64,000 bases of DNA, from the NCBI RefSeq assembly GCF_030700245.1, contig NZ_JAUYZI010000006.1, positions 122,393-186,392 on the forward strand, written 5' to 3'. Both the position numbers and the translations under genes were made by a program. The DNA is from Methylobacterium amylolyticum (GTDB lineage Bacteria > Pseudomonadota > Alphaproteobacteria > Rhizobiales > Beijerinckiaceae). The notes beneath the pieces were generated by a model that worked only from the letters and a program-made list of their open reading frames with translations, was not told the origin of the DNA and ran no database searches. Shown piece after piece: positions 51,174 through 60,916 of this stretch; positions within the stretch are counted from its first letter, which is position 1, and each line of letters starts with the position of its first letter.

Positions 51174-52190
51174 ATGAGTTCGAGCCAGAAGCCGCGGGCC
51201 TTCCGCATCCATCCCGAGCCGCCGCCGACCTCGGGCGTCGCGACGACGCCGCTCGCGCCGCAGCCGCGGATCGTCGAGGAGCCGTTCGAGATCGTCGAGG
51301 CCGCCGACGGCGTGGCGGTCCCGGTCGCCCCGCGGAAGAAATCGCCCTGGGGGGCGCTGTTCCTGTCGGCGGTGAGCGGGCTCGTCGCCCTCGGGGTCGG
51401 CCTGTCGGTGGAGCGGCTGATTGCCGACCTGTTCCAGGCCGCGCCCTGGCTCGGCTGGGTCGCGCTGGCGCTCCTGGCGCTCGCGGGCCTGGCGCTGCTG
51501 GTCATCGTCGGGCGCGAGCTGGCGGGCCTGCGCCGCGAGCGGCAGATCGAGCGCCTGCGCCAGCGGGCGCTGGACGCGATCGACACCCGCGACCACACGG
51601 GGGCGCAGGCGGTGGTGCGCGAGGTGGCGGCCCTCTACGCCGACCGGGACGGGCTGGCGGAGAGCCGCGCCCGGATCGACGCCGCGCAGGACGCGATCCT
51701 CGACGTGGACGACCGGATCGGCCTGGCCGAGCGGGAGCTGCTGGTGGGCCTCGACCGGCAGGCGAAGAACGCCATCGCCAGCGCCGCCAAGCAGGTCTCG
51801 GCGGTGACCGCGCTGAGCCCGCGGGCGATCGTCGACGTCGCCTTCGTGGTCTTCGCGGCCGTGCGCCTGCTGCGCCGGATCGCGACGATCTACGGCGGCC
51901 GCCCCGGCTTCTTCGGATTCTTGCGGCTGGCGCGCGCGGCCGTCGCCCACCTTACAGTCACCGGCGGGATGGCGGTGGGCGAGAGCGTGCTCCAGCAGGT
52001 GCTGGGGCTCGGGATCGCGGCCCGGGTCTCGGCCAAGCTCGGCGAGGGCGTGCTCAACGGGCTGATGACCGCCCGCTTCGGCCTCGCCGCGCTCGCCGTG
52101 TGCCGGCCGCTGCCGTTCGTGCGGACCGAGCCGCCGCGGCTGGCCGACGTGGCGGGCGAGCTGCTGCGCCCGGTCGAGGCGACGAAGTAA
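51174..52190 (+). CDS. YcjF/TIGR01620-family membrane protein, 338 aa
   Basis: A Pro-rich soluble N terminus, two adjoining membrane helices (about 62-87 and 96-115), then a helical domain with RRERQIERLRQRALDAIDTR, VDDRIGLAERELLVGLDRQA, VDVAFVVFAAVRLLRRIATI and HLTVTGGMAVGESVLQQVLG. Matches DUF697/TIGR01620. Paired with YcjX in one transcription unit. Confidence 0.88.
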   Translation: MSSSQKPRAFRIHPEPPPTSGVATTPLAPQPRIVEEPFEIVEAADGVAVPVAPRKKSPWGALFLSAVSGLVALGVGLSVERLIADLFQAAPWLGWVALALLALAGLALLVIVGRELAGLRRERQIERLRQRALDAIDTRDHTGAQAVVREVAALYADRDGLAESRARIDAAQDAILDVDDRIGLAERELLVGLDRQAKNAIASAAKQVSAVTALSPRAIVDVAFVVFAAVRLLRRIATIYGGRPGFFGFLRLARAAVAHLTVTGGMAVGESVLQQVLGLGIAARVSAKLGEGVLNGLMTARFGLAALAVCRPLPFVRTEPPRLADVAGELLRPVEATK

Positions 52191-52199
52191 TCGGGCCGC

Positions 52200-52421
52200 T
52201 CAGCGCGCCGCGGCGCGGCGGTTGGCGATGCGCGAGAACATGTTGCCGGTGTAGTCGGCGACCTTGGGCTTCTCCGGCTGGCCGACCTGCGCCTCGAACG
52301 CCTCGATGCGCTTGAGGAGCGCGGCGTCGTTGAACAGCGAGCTGTTGAAGTTCGTCGGCGCCCGCGGCCCGAGGGCGGCCTGCACCGCGTCGAGACGTTC
52401 CAGAAGCTCTTTGCGCGTCAC
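52200..52421 (-). CDS. Small helical conserved protein, 73 aa
   Basis: GTG at 52421 with GGAG about 7 bases upstream (VTRKELLERLDAVQAALGPR). Two amphipathic helices (the second SSLFNDAALLKRIEAFEAQV) and a basic end (SRIANRRAAAR). Looks like a coiled-coil dimer. Family unknown. Converges with the YcjF-like gene. Confidence 0.5.
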   Translation of the reverse strand: MTRKELLERLDAVQAALGPRAPTNFNSSLFNDAALLKRIEAFEAQVGQPEKPKVADYTGNMFSRIANRRAAAR

Positions 52422-52538
52422 GTCGCTCTCCGGGGCGCGAGGACCGCCCGAGCCGCCACTGAGGGGGGTGGGGGTAAACGGAGGATTAACGGGGGCTCGG
52501 GATTGCACCGCACGGGTCGCTCCCGGCGCGGGCGGCGC

Positions 52539-52883
52539 TCACCGCGTCAGCGGAACCGCGGTGATGAAGCGCAGCTCGGTCGGCGCGGTGACCTCCCAGA
52601 CCGTCCGCAGATGCATCCGGCGGCCGTCGGGAGCCTCGCTCGGTCCCTCGAACACGAGGCGGGGCAACCCCTTGGGCGGTTGCACCCGGCGTCCGGTCGG
52701 GAAATTGGCGATGGCGTGCCGCACGAGCGCGACCACCAGGGGCTGCGGGTCGTCCGGCGTGAAGCCGAACCGGAGCAGGTACTTCGCCTTCGATCCGCCC
52801 TCGGCGTGGGCGACGTTCAGCAGGTAGCGCGTGACCTTCGCCTGCTCGACGGTGAAACCGTAGGCGGACGCTGCGTCCGTCAC
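52539..52883 (-). CDS. DUF6883-like protein, 114 aa
   Basis: FTVEQAKVTRYLLNVAHAEG, GSKAKYLLRFGFTPDDPQPL and FPTGRRVQPPKGLPRLVFEG fit the small uncharacterised DUF6883 family (pattern recognition, not a search). The family is often found beside toxin-like or DUF4926 genes. The ATG at 52883 overlaps the stop of the DUF4926-like gene (ATGA). Role unknown. Confidence 0.6.
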   Translation of the reverse strand: MTDAASAYGFTVEQAKVTRYLLNVAHAEGGSKAKYLLRFGFTPDDPQPLVVALVRHAIANFPTGRRVQPPKGLPRLVFEGPSEAPDGRRMHLRTVWEVTAPTELRFITAVPLTR

Positions 52884-53131
52884 GCGGCGGCGCGTTCCAC
52901 GAGGCGCAGGCCGGCCGGCTCGACGGTCGCGAGCGTGCCGGGCGGTTCAGCGAACTCGACGGTGTACGCCTCGCCGTCGTTGTACACGCTGACGATGGTG
53001 CCCTCGGTGCCGGCCGCGACCGTGTCGCCGTCGTCGCTGACGGCGGCGGCCGTCAGCGCGACGCGATCGAGGTCCCGGAGGTCCGAGCGCGGCACATCCT
53101 CACGGATGCGATAGGCGAACGCGAATGACAT
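52880..53131 (-). CDS. DUF4926-like protein, 83 aa
   Basis: Small beta protein with DLRDLDRVALTAAAVSDDGD, TVAAGTEGTIVSVYNDGEAY and TVEFAEPPG. This SH3-like pattern (DxV-xL-x-x-GTxGTIVxxY-x-G-x-AYxVEF) is typical of DUF4926. Starts at ATG 53131. Translationally coupled with the DUF6883-like gene; the pair looks like one functional unit. Confidence 0.65.
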   Translation of the reverse strand: MSFAFAYRIREDVPRSDLRDLDRVALTAAAVSDDGDTVAAGTEGTIVSVYNDGEAYTVEFAEPPGTLATVEPAGLRLVERAAA

Positions 53132-53187
53132 GGGGCCCACATTTGCGCCGCGCCGGCCTTCGCGCAAGGGCGCGCATCCTTCCATCC

Positions 53188-53739
53188 TCACAACCCCTTC
53201 AAGAACCCCGCGAGCCGCATCAGCCCCTCCGGCCACGGCCCGTGGCCGCTCGCCACGTTGATGTGGCCGGACTCGCCCGCGTCCACCGTCAGCGCCCCCC
53301 AGGCATGGGCGAAGTCGTCGGCGCGGTCGTAGGCGCAGTGGGGGTCGTTGCGGCTCGCCACGACGAGGGCGGGGAAGGGCAGGGGGTCGCGCGGGACCGG
53401 GGCGAAGGCGCGCACGAGGTCCGGCAGGTTCGGCGCCTCCTCCACGTCGGGGAGGGCGACGAACAGGGCGCCGCGCACGACGCCGACGGGGAAGCGCGGG
53501 ACCGCCTCGACGCAGGCCACCACCCCGAGGCTGTGGGCGATCAGGATCACCGGCCGGGTGGCCGCCGCAACCGCCTCGGCGATCCGCCCGCACCACGCCG
53601 CGGGGGTGGGCGCGTGCCAGTCGTCCTGCGCGACGATCCGGGCGGTGGGCAGCCGCCCCGCCCAGCGGGCCTGCCAGTGCCCCGCCTCGGAGCCGCGCAG
53701 GCCCGGCACGATCAGGATGTCGCAATCGGCGGTCTTCAT
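53188..53739 (-). CDS. RBBP9/YdeN-family serine hydrolase, 183 aa
   Basis: Alpha/beta-hydrolase: PGLRGSEAGHWQARWAGRL near the start, nucleophile Ser in ILIAHSLGVVACVEAV, Asp in ALVVASRNDPHCAYDRADDF and His in ESGHINVASGHGPWPEG. The family has esterase activity in vitro with unclear natural substrates. ATG at 53739. Confidence 0.85.
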   Translation of the reverse strand: MKTADCDILIVPGLRGSEAGHWQARWAGRLPTARIVAQDDWHAPTPAAWCGRIAEAVAAATRPVILIAHSLGVVACVEAVPRFPVGVVRGALFVALPDVEEAPNLPDLVRAFAPVPRDPLPFPALVVASRNDPHCAYDRADDFAHAWGALTVDAGESGHINVASGHGPWPEGLMRLAGFLKGL

Positions 53740-53755
53740 ACGGCGGGTGCCTAGA

Positions 53756-53804
53756 GCATGATACGGAAAAGTGGAAACCGGTTTTCCGAAATCATCATGC
53801 GGCA
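53756..53804. repeat. Dispersed repeat (GGAAACCGGTTTTCCG type)
   Basis: Starts with TAGAGCATGAT and contains the palindrome GGAAACCGGTTTTCC, ending ATCATGCGG. A related copy occurs at 62703-62749. It is a common Rhizobiales intergenic element. Confidence 0.6.
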
Positions 53805-53819
53805 CGAGGAAGATGACCA

Positions 53820-54902
53820 TCACGCCGCCGCGGTCAGCCCCGCCGGCCGGGCCAGCACGTGCGCGGCGATCTGCATCGAGGCGAGGTTCTTGGCCTTGGC
53901 CTCGATCTCGAAATCCGCCCAGGCGAGGTGGCGGGCCACGAGGTCGTTCACAGCCCGGTTCCACATCATGTCGGAATGGGCGGCGAGGTCGCGCACCGCG
54001 TGGCCGGCGGCCCGGAGCGCCGGGAAGTCGGGCAGGGCGTCGGGGTCGCACAGCGCGGCCACCGCCTCGCGCGACACGCTGATATGGGCGAGCGGGCGCA
54101 CCCCGCGCCAGGATTCGACGATCCGGGCGATCCGGGGCTCGTCCGGTTCGAGGTAGGCGCCGCCGCTCTCGACCCAGTGGTGGTGCAGGTCGAGCACCAC
54201 GGGCACGCGGTCGGCGAGCCGCAGCACCGCGTCGAGGCCGAGCAGGTGCTCGTCGTTCTCCACGGTGACGAGGTCGCGGGCGACGCGGCTCGCCCGGGGG
54301 AGGGTGGCGCGGAAGCCCTCCGCGCCCGGGTCGGCCGCCCCGACGTGGATGTTGATGTGGGCGCCGTGCGGGTGCCAGCCGCCGCCGTAGCCCATCCGAT
54401 CGAACAGCTCGGCGTGGTAGTCGAGTTCCGACAGGCCGTTCTCGATCGCCGCCGGGTTGCGGCTCGCCAGCAGGCAGAACGGGCCCGGGTGGAAGCTCAG
54501 CCGCACCCCGAGCCGGCGGGCGTCGTCCCCGGCGGCGGCGAGCCCGCGCTCGACCGCCGCCCGCAGCTCCGGCTCGGCGTAGAGGTCTTTCGCGATCGGG
54601 TGGGTGTAGCCGGGCAGGACGTTGCTGCCCATGCGCAGGAGGCGCTCCAGCGGCGGCCGGCCCCCGACCCAGGCGATCTGGCGGGCGAGCGCGGCGAGAT
54701 TGTGCGTCACCACCTCGGCGAGCTTGGCCCGCCGCGCGATCCCGTCGAGCTTGGCGAGGTGGGCCATCGTCACGGTGGTGAGGTTCATCGCCCGGGTCGC
54801 CTCGCGGGCGGCCTTGAGGGTGGCGTGCGTGCCGGGGGGCTCGTCGAGGACGAAGGTGCAGCAGAATCCGAGGCGGGGTTCGGGGCTGGGTTGTGTCGGC
54901 AT
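53820..54902 (-). CDS. UvdE-like UV damage endonuclease, 360 aa
   Basis: TIM-barrel nuclease of alternative excision repair, cutting 5' of UV lesions. RLGFCCTFV, TTVTMAHLAKL, LRMGSNVLPGYTHP, VRLSFHPGPFCLLASRNP, GAHINIHVGAADPG and VTVENDEHLLGLD, with VVLDLHHHWVE, hold metal-binding His/Glu/Asp residues. Length near the bacterial UvsE (about 300-360). ATG at 54902. A TIM-barrel protein of another UvdE-like type is possible. Confidence 0.75.
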   Translation of the reverse strand: MPTQPSPEPRLGFCCTFVLDEPPGTHATLKAAREATRAMNLTTVTMAHLAKLDGIARRAKLAEVVTHNLAALARQIAWVGGRPPLERLLRMGSNVLPGYTHPIAKDLYAEPELRAAVERGLAAAGDDARRLGVRLSFHPGPFCLLASRNPAAIENGLSELDYHAELFDRMGYGGGWHPHGAHINIHVGAADPGAEGFRATLPRASRVARDLVTVENDEHLLGLDAVLRLADRVPVVLDLHHHWVESGGAYLEPDEPRIARIVESWRGVRPLAHISVSREAVAALCDPDALPDFPALRAAGHAVRDLAAHSDMMWNRAVNDLVARHLAWADFEIEAKAKNLASMQIAAHVLARPAGLTAAA

Positions 54903-55055
54903 CCGGACACAACGCGTGGGCGGCCGATCGGTGGCGGCCCCGGGCGCGGCGTCGGGGACGCGGCACAAGACGCGACTCCGGGCGCGGAACGGCGCGACCG
55001 GGCCGACGTTCTGAAGCGGAGCGCGGCAGTTTCCGCGCGCACCGGCCCCACGACG

Positions 55056-56261
55056 ATGCCCGCGCCTTCCCCCAGCCCCGGCGGACAGCCCGAGAGCGGC
55101 TCGATCCTCTGGACCCTGATGCTCGGCTCGGCGCTGGTGGCGCTGGCGACCGCGCCGGGGCGGCGCCGGACGAACCCGGCGCACGAGCCCGAGCCGGCGC
55201 CGGCCCCCCGGCGGGCCCGCGCGGAGCCGGAGCGGGCGAGGCAGAAGAGTCAGAAGAAGCCGGTCAACGAGGGGGCCCGGTCGATCGAGGGCCGGGCGGC
55301 GCAGCTCGTGGCGGCGACGCAGGAGGAGCGCGGCCGGCAGGCGGACGGGCCGACCGAGATCCCGTCCTCCGGCTGGAAGGACATCGCGGTGCGCGTCTAC
55401 CTGGAGTTCAACAAGGACCGGGTGCTGGCGGTGGCGGCGGGCGTCACGTTCTACACCCTGCTGTCGCTGTTCCCGGCGATCGCCGCGCTGGTCACGCTCT
55501 ACGGCTTCTTCGCCGACGCCAACGTCATCAACGAGCACCTCGCCCAGCTCCACGCGGTGCTGCCGCAGGGCGCGGTCGAGATCATCGCCGGCCAGGTCAA
55601 GCGCATCGCCTCGAAACCCGGCGGCGCCCTCGGGCTGACCTTCTTCACCAGCCTGCTGATCTCGATCTGGAGCGCCAACGCCGCGATGAAGGCGATGTTC
55701 GACGCGCTCAACGTGGTCTACGAGGAGGAGGAGAAGCGCAACTTCTTCCTGCTCAACCTGCGCTCGCTGGCCTTCACGGTCGGGGCGCTGGTGTTCATCG
55801 TCGTGGCGCTCAACGCCATCGTCGTGGTGCCGGTGGTGCTGAACTTCCTCGGGCTCGGCTCGGAGGCGTGGCTGATCGCGGCCCTGCGCTGGCCGGCCCT
55901 GTTCCTCGTGCTGCTCGGCGCCCTGTCGGTGCTCTACCGCTTCGGCCCGAGCCGCGAGCACGCCCGCTGGCGCTGGGTCGGGGTGGGCAGCGTCGTGGCC
56001 GGCGTGCTGTGGCTCGTCGCCTCGCTGCTGTTCTCCTGGTACGTCGCCAATTTCGGCACCTACAACGAGACCTACGGCTCGCTCGGCGCGGTGATCGGCT
56101 TCATGACCTGGATCTGGATCTCGTCGACGATCGTGCTGCTCGGCGGCGAGATCAACGCCGAGATCGAGCACCAGACCGGCCGGGACTCGACCACCGGGCG
56201 GCCGATGCCGCTCGGCCGGCGGCAGGCGCGGATGGCCGACACGGTCGGTGCGCCGGCCTGA
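55056..56261 (+). CDS. YihY/BrkB-family membrane protein, 401 aa
   Basis: A soluble, Pro/Arg-rich N terminus (1-105) precedes the UPF0761 domain. That domain has [20 protein letters not shown] (helix 1), [80 protein letters not shown] and [16 protein letters not shown] (closing motif). Six membrane helices. Once miscalled RNase BN; function unknown. ATG at 55056. Confidence 0.88.
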   Translation: MPAPSPSPGGQPESGSILWTLMLGSALVALATAPGRRRTNPAHEPEPAPAPRRARAEPERARQKSQKKPVNEGARSIEGRAAQLVAATQEERGRQADGPTEIPSSGWKDIAVRVYLEFNKDRVLAVAAGVTFYTLLSLFPAIAALVTLYGFFADANVINEHLAQLHAVLPQGAVEIIAGQVKRIASKPGGALGLTFFTSLLISIWSANAAMKAMFDALNVVYEEEEKRNFFLLNLRSLAFTVGALVFIVVALNAIVVVPVVLNFLGLGSEAWLIAALRWPALFLVLLGALSVLYRFGPSREHARWRWVGVGSVVAGVLWLVASLLFSWYVANFGTYNETYGSLGAVIGFMTWIWISSTIVLLGGEINAEIEHQTGRDSTTGRPMPLGRRQARMADTVGAPA

Positions 56262-56331
56262 CGCCTCCCGCCGCGGACGCCCGGACCCTATATCCCGGGC
56301 GGTTCCGAGAGAGGGCGGACTGGAGACGGAC

Positions 56332-56745
56332 ATGGCCGACACGGCGACGACGACCCCCGAAGCGCGCAGCGAGGCCGAGTGGCGCGCCCATCTCAGCCCC
56401 GAGCAGTACCGGGTGCTGCGCGAGCACGGCACCGAGCGCCCCGGCACGAGCTGCCTGCTCGCCGAGAAGCGGGCCGGCACCTTCGCCTGCGCCGGCTGCG
56501 GCCAGCCGCTGTTCGAGCAGGGCACCAAGTACGAGTCGGGCACCGGCTGGCCGAGCTTCTTCGCCCCCCTCGACGGGGCGGTGGAGACGACGAGCGACCG
56601 CACCTTCGGCATGGTCCGCACCGAGGTGCACTGCGCCCGCTGCCACGGCCATCTCGGCCACGTCTTCGACGACGGCCCCGCGCCCACCGGCCTGCGCTAC
56701 TGCATGAACGGCGCTGCGCTGAGATTCGAGCCCGCCGGGGAATGA
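56332..56745 (+). CDS. msrB: Peptide-methionine (R)-S-oxide reductase, 137 aa
   Basis: Repairs oxidised methionine. Zinc cysteines Cys53/Cys56 (CAGC) and Cys101/Cys104 (CARC), [17 protein letters not shown], and catalytic Cys124 in LRYCMNG. Cys41 (GTSC) may serve as resolving residue. [10 protein letters not shown] is the substrate loop. ATG at 56332. Confidence 0.96.
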   Translation: MADTATTTPEARSEAEWRAHLSPEQYRVLREHGTERPGTSCLLAEKRAGTFACAGCGQPLFEQGTKYESGTGWPSFFAPLDGAVETTSDRTFGMVRTEVHCARCHGHLGHVFDDGPAPTGLRYCMNGAALRFEPAGE

Positions 56746-57043
56746 CCTAAGTTACGGACAGCGCGGATAATGGGGACGGTTCCGGTGTTCCGGCGTCGAA
56801 AGCGGACATCCGGTCTTGATTTCGTCGCCTTTTTGCTTACGCGCTCATCTGTCACGGGTTGACGTCGCCGGCTGATCCGGGCGCGCGCGGCCGGATCCGG
56901 GTCTATACGGCGTTGCGGCGCGCTCACGCATCGCAAGTCCCGTTCGCCTGGACCGTCGCGTCCCGCCCGCCGAGCGGCGGCGGCCCGGCCGGCTGTCCGC
57001 CGGGTCGGCACGCCGCCGACGCAAGCGGGAGGGGTACGAGTAC
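56746..57043. other. Gap between msrB and CYTH-like gene
   Basis: No gene seen in about 300 bp. TTGACG at about 56860 and an A+T-richer patch before it (TTTTTGCTTACG) may belong to the promoter of the following gene. Confidence 0.35.
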
Positions 57044-57958
57044 ATGAGCAGCATCCGCCGATTCCTGGTCGCGCCGGCCCTCGTCCGCCTGATCCGCAAG
57101 GAGCGCGGCGGCACGCGCATCACCGAGGGCCACTTCGCGCCGCAGGGCGGCCGGAACTCCTACGTGCGGGTCGACGGGCAGGTCTGCCAGCTCGTGCTCG
57201 TCAACGGCGGGGTCGAGGAGCGCACCGACGTGCCGCGCGCCCACGGCGACGCGCTGCTCGACGTCTGCCCCGGCAAGGCCGCCTACGACCGCACCGTCCT
57301 CCAGGCCGCCGGCCGCGAGGTGCGGATCGACCGCTACGTCACCCCCGGCAGCCTCGACCTCCTGAGCGTCGCCTTCGACAGCGCGGACGAGGCCGGCGCC
57401 TTCCAGCCGCCCGCGTGGTTCGGCCGCGACGTGACCGGCGAGGGCGCCTACGAGCGCGCGACGCTGGCGATCCAGGGCGTGCCCGCCGGGGAGGAGGTCG
57501 CGCTGAGCAACGCCGCCCTCGACGCGGTGCTCGACCTGATCGAGCCGCGCTTCGGCTTCGGCCGCTACGGCTCGGCCGCCCGCGGGAGCGAGGGGGGCGA
57601 GGGCCTCGCCCAGCCCCGCCGCGCCGTCCCGCCGGCCCCGCCGCCGCCCGCCCCGGAGCCCGTCCAGGCGGCGCAAGCCGAGCCCGAGCCCGCCCCGCAG
57701 CCGGCGCCCGAGCCGGCCCCGGCGGAGGCCGCCGCCCCCGAGCCGGTCCACCACGAGGCCGCCCAGCCCGGGACCCCGTCGGCCACCCCGGCCGAGGCGG
57801 TCCACGGCGACGCGCGCATCGACGACGTGATCGAGAGCCTGTCGCAGGCGCTGGGCGCCGCCATCCAACAGCAGCCCGAGCCGGGTCAGCCCAAGGGCGA
57901 CGACGCCCCGGCCTTCGAGCGCTGGACCGTCCGCCCGCGCCGCACCCAGCAGACCTGA
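57044..57958 (+). CDS. CYTH-like hypothetical protein with Pro-rich tail, 304 aa
   Basis: The N terminus (SIRRFLVAPALVRLIRKERG, RITEGHFAPQGGRNSYVRVD, GQVCQLVLVNGG) recalls the triphosphate-tunnel CYTH fold (FLV, then EG/Y strands and R-x-R), but key Glu residues are not all clear. The middle ends at LDLIEPRFGFGRYG, then a roughly 75-residue Pro/Glu/Ala-rich linker and a short C-terminal helix (IDDVIESLSQALGAAIQQQP). Function unknown. ATG at 57044. Confidence 0.45.
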   Translation: MSSIRRFLVAPALVRLIRKERGGTRITEGHFAPQGGRNSYVRVDGQVCQLVLVNGGVEERTDVPRAHGDALLDVCPGKAAYDRTVLQAAGREVRIDRYVTPGSLDLLSVAFDSADEAGAFQPPAWFGRDVTGEGAYERATLAIQGVPAGEEVALSNAALDAVLDLIEPRFGFGRYGSAARGSEGGEGLAQPRRAVPPAPPPPAPEPVQAAQAEPEPAPQPAPEPAPAEAAAPEPVHHEAAQPGTPSATPAEAVHGDARIDDVIESLSQALGAAIQQQPEPGQPKGDDAPAFERWTVRPRRTQQT

Positions 57959-58023
57959 TCTCGGTCAGTGCGCGCCCCTCCCCCGGAAGCTACGCTATTC
58001 ACACACGGTGTTGAGCCCGCGCG

Positions 58024-58202
58024 CCTCTCCCTCCCCCTCTGCGGGGGAGGGTGGCCCTCGCGTGAGCGAGGGTCGGGAGAGGGGAGCCCGGCTTCCGGCA
58101 CGGTCGCATCAGCGCGTGCCGCGCGCCACCTCCGGCACCGGCGCTCCCCTCACCCGACCCCCTTCGGGGGCCACCCTCTCCCGCAGAGGGGAGAGGGAGG
58201 GG
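58024..58202. repeat. Large inverted repeat, copy A (CTCTCCCTCCCCC type)
   Basis: Arms at 58024-58088 and 58140-58202 are inverted copies (GGGGGAGGGTGGCC...GGTCGGGAGAGGGGA and its complement). A related copy is at 63689-63843. The rest of the gap to 58475 holds no gene I can support. Confidence 0.7.
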
Positions 58203-58475
58203 GCGGGGCCACGATGCGCGAATTCGGCAGCCCCTGAAGCGGGGGAGGGCGTCGGGTAAGCGGCGCGAGGCTCCGGGTCGAGCCGCAGCCCCTTCGATCG
58301 GCCACGATCCCCGTCCCGAAGCGGGGGCCACGCGCCCGGCCCGCCGCGCCGGATGCCGGGACCGGAGGCACGGTCCGCGCGGTCCGGAGCAGGGCAGGGC
58401 CGCCGCGGGCGCGGGTGCGGGCCGGGGGCTGCGGCCCTATATGCGGGTTTAATCCCCTCGCACGTCCCAAAAATC

Positions 58476-60386
58476 ATGACCGACGCCGTGCCCCCGGCCG
58501 CGCCCTCCGCACCCGCCGCGCCGGACCGTCCCGGGCTGGTGGCGACCTACCGCCGGCTGTGGCCGCACCTGTGGCCGCACGGCCGGCCCGACCTCCAGCG
58601 CCGGGTGTTCCTCGCCTTCGGCCTGCTGCTCGTCGCCAAGCTCGCCACGATGGTGACGCCGTTCACCTTCAAGTGGATCACCGACGCGCTGGTGGCGGCG
58701 ATCGGCGGCCACGAGGGGGCGGTGCCGACCGGCCTGCTCGCCGCGCCGATGCTGCTGATCGCCCTCTACGGCCTGTCCCGGGTGGCGATGTCGGCGCTGA
58801 CGCAGGTGCGCGACGGGCTGTTCGCCAAGGTGGCGATGCACGCGGTGCGCCGCCTCGCGCTCCAGACCTTCGCGCACATGCACCGGCTGTCCCTACGCTT
58901 CCACCTGGAGCGCAAGACCGGCGGCCTGACCCGGGTGCTGGAGCGCGGCCGCGCCGGCATCGAGGAATTGTCGCGCCTGATGGTGCTGACCCTGGTGCCG
59001 ACGATCGTCGAGTTCGTCCTCGTGCTCGGGGTGCTCGCCTACGAGTTCGACTGGCTCTACGCGGGCGTGGCCTTCCTCACGGTCGCCGCCTACCTCGGCT
59101 TCACCTACAAGGCGACCGAGTGGCGGATCGCCATCCGCCGCCGGATGAACGCCTCCGACACCGACGCCAACACCAAGGCGGTCGATTCGCTGCTGAACTA
59201 CGAGACCGTGAAGTATTTCGGCGCGGAAGGCCGCGAGACCGCCCGCTACGACGCCTCGATGGCGAAGTACGAAAAGGCCTCGACGCAGACCTACGTCTCG
59301 CTCGCGGTGCTGAACGCCGGCCAGGCGGTGATCTTCACGATCGGCATGACGGTGATCATGTGGCTCGCCGCCCGCGACATCCTCGCCGGGCGGACCACGA
59401 TCGGCGGCTTCGTGCTCGCCAACACCATGCTGGTGCAGCTCTCGATGCCCCTGAACTTCATGGGCATGATCTACCGGGAGATCAAACAGGCGCTCATCGA
59501 CATCGACGACATGTTCCGCATCCTCGGCCAGAACCCCGAGATCGCCGACCGGCCCGGGGCGGAACCGCTTCGGGTGGCCGGCGGCACGGTGCGGTTCGAG
59601 GACGTGCGCTTCGCCTACACGCCGGAGCGGCCGATCCTGCGCGGCGTCGCGTTCGAGATCCCGGCGGGGCACACGGTCGCCGTGGTCGGGCCCTCGGGGG
59701 CGGGCAAGTCGACCCTGTCGCGGCTGCTGTTCCGGTTCTACGAGCCGTCGGCCGGCCGGATCACGATCGACGGGCAGGACATCGCGGGGGTGACGCAGGG
59801 CTCGCTGCGGGCGGCGATCGGCATGGTCCCGCAGGACACGGTGCTGTTCAACGACACGATCGGCTACAACATCCGCTACGGTCGCGCCGACGCGAGCGAG
59901 GCGGAGGTGCGCGAGGCCGCCCGGCTCGCCCAGATCGACGGCTTCGTCTCCGGCCTGCCCGAGGGCTACGACACGCCCGTGGGCGAGCGCGGCCTGAAGC
60001 TGTCGGGGGGCGAGAAGCAGCGGGTGGCGATCGCCCGCACGATCCTGAAGGGCCCGCCGATCCTCGTCCTCGACGAGGCGACCTCGGCGCTCGATTCCTT
60101 CACCGAGGCGCAGATCCAGGGGGCGCTCGACCGGGTCTCGCGCGGGCGCACGACGCTGGTGATCGCCCACCGCCTGTCGACGGTAGTGAACGCCGACGCC
60201 ATCCTCGTCCTCGACCGCGGGGTGATCGCCGAGCGCGGCACCCACGCCGAGCTGCTGGCGCGGGGCGGCCTCTACGCCGCCCTGTGGGCCCGCCAGCGCG
60301 AGGCGGACGCGGCCCGCGCGGTGCTCGCCCGGGAGGCCGACGCCCCGCGCCCCGCGCCGGCCGAGCCGGCCCTGCCCGCGGGGTAG
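58476..60386 (+). CDS. Atm1-type ABC exporter, 636 aa
   Basis: Half-size exporter of the ABCB7/Atm1 group, which in alphaproteobacteria exports glutathione-linked compounds or metals and supports iron-sulfur homeostasis. Membrane domain with NYETVKYFGAEGRE and LNFMGMIYREIKQALIDIDD, both typical of Atm1. ATPase: GPSGAGKSTLSRL, Q-loop MVPQDTVLFNDT, LSGGEKQRVAIART, ILVLDEATSALD, IAHRLSTVV. ATG at 58476. Confidence 0.9.
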   Translation: MTDAVPPAAPSAPAAPDRPGLVATYRRLWPHLWPHGRPDLQRRVFLAFGLLLVAKLATMVTPFTFKWITDALVAAIGGHEGAVPTGLLAAPMLLIALYGLSRVAMSALTQVRDGLFAKVAMHAVRRLALQTFAHMHRLSLRFHLERKTGGLTRVLERGRAGIEELSRLMVLTLVPTIVEFVLVLGVLAYEFDWLYAGVAFLTVAAYLGFTYKATEWRIAIRRRMNASDTDANTKAVDSLLNYETVKYFGAEGRETARYDASMAKYEKASTQTYVSLAVLNAGQAVIFTIGMTVIMWLAARDILAGRTTIGGFVLANTMLVQLSMPLNFMGMIYREIKQALIDIDDMFRILGQNPEIADRPGAEPLRVAGGTVRFEDVRFAYTPERPILRGVAFEIPAGHTVAVVGPSGAGKSTLSRLLFRFYEPSAGRITIDGQDIAGVTQGSLRAAIGMVPQDTVLFNDTIGYNIRYGRADASEAEVREAARLAQIDGFVSGLPEGYDTPVGERGLKLSGGEKQRVAIARTILKGPPILVLDEATSALDSFTEAQIQGALDRVSRGRTTLVIAHRLSTVVNADAILVLDRGVIAERGTHAELLARGGLYAALWARQREADAARAVLAREADAPRPAPAEPALPAG

Positions 60387-60410
60387 GGCGGCGAGGGTCG
60401 GGCGGCCCCC

Positions 60411-60662
60411 TCACTCCGCCCGGGCGAGGGCCCGGTCGCGCAGGAAGCCGAGCACCGCCGACCGGTCCCGATCGCTGCGCAGGGAAGCCCACAGGCGCAA
60501 CAGCTCGCCCGTCGCCGCGATGTCGGCGCGCGGCCCGGCCGCCGCGTCGGGCTCGTCGAAGAACGCGTGCGTCGGCAGGCCCAGGATGGTGCCGATGCGC
60601 TTCAGGAGCAGGAGGGTGCTCTCCCCGGAGACATCAGCCTCGGTGCGCAGATCGTTCGGCAC
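60411..60662 (-). CDS. Small hypothetical protein, 83 aa
   Basis: GTG at 60662 with GGAGG 4 bases upstream. Helical (SGESTLLLLKRIGTILGLPT, ATGELLRLWASLRSDRDRSA, VLGFLRDRAL). The second half resembles the C-terminal part of alphaproteobacterial XRE-type proteins, but no helix-turn-helix is present, so it may be a remnant. Converges with the Atm1-type gene. Confidence 0.5.
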   Translation of the reverse strand: MPNDLRTEADVSGESTLLLLKRIGTILGLPTHAFFDEPDAAAGPRADIAATGELLRLWASLRSDRDRSAVLGFLRDRALARAE

Positions 60663-60916
60663 GGGGCCTCCGTCGGCCTGCGGGGAACCTTGCGATACAC
60701 TACACGCTAGGATTGCATATGCGCAGCCCACTCCGCCCGCGCCATCACACAGGATAGTTTTTGGGGATGCCGGCCGTCCGGCGCGGTGGGGATCGCCGCT
60801 CCCGAGATCGTGAACCGGGATTAAGTTCTCGCGCGAACGCGTTATAAGAGGCGCTCGACGGACCGGAAACGAAGGCCGCGGATGTCCAGCCGGCCCACGC
60901 CGTCACGGGAGGAACG

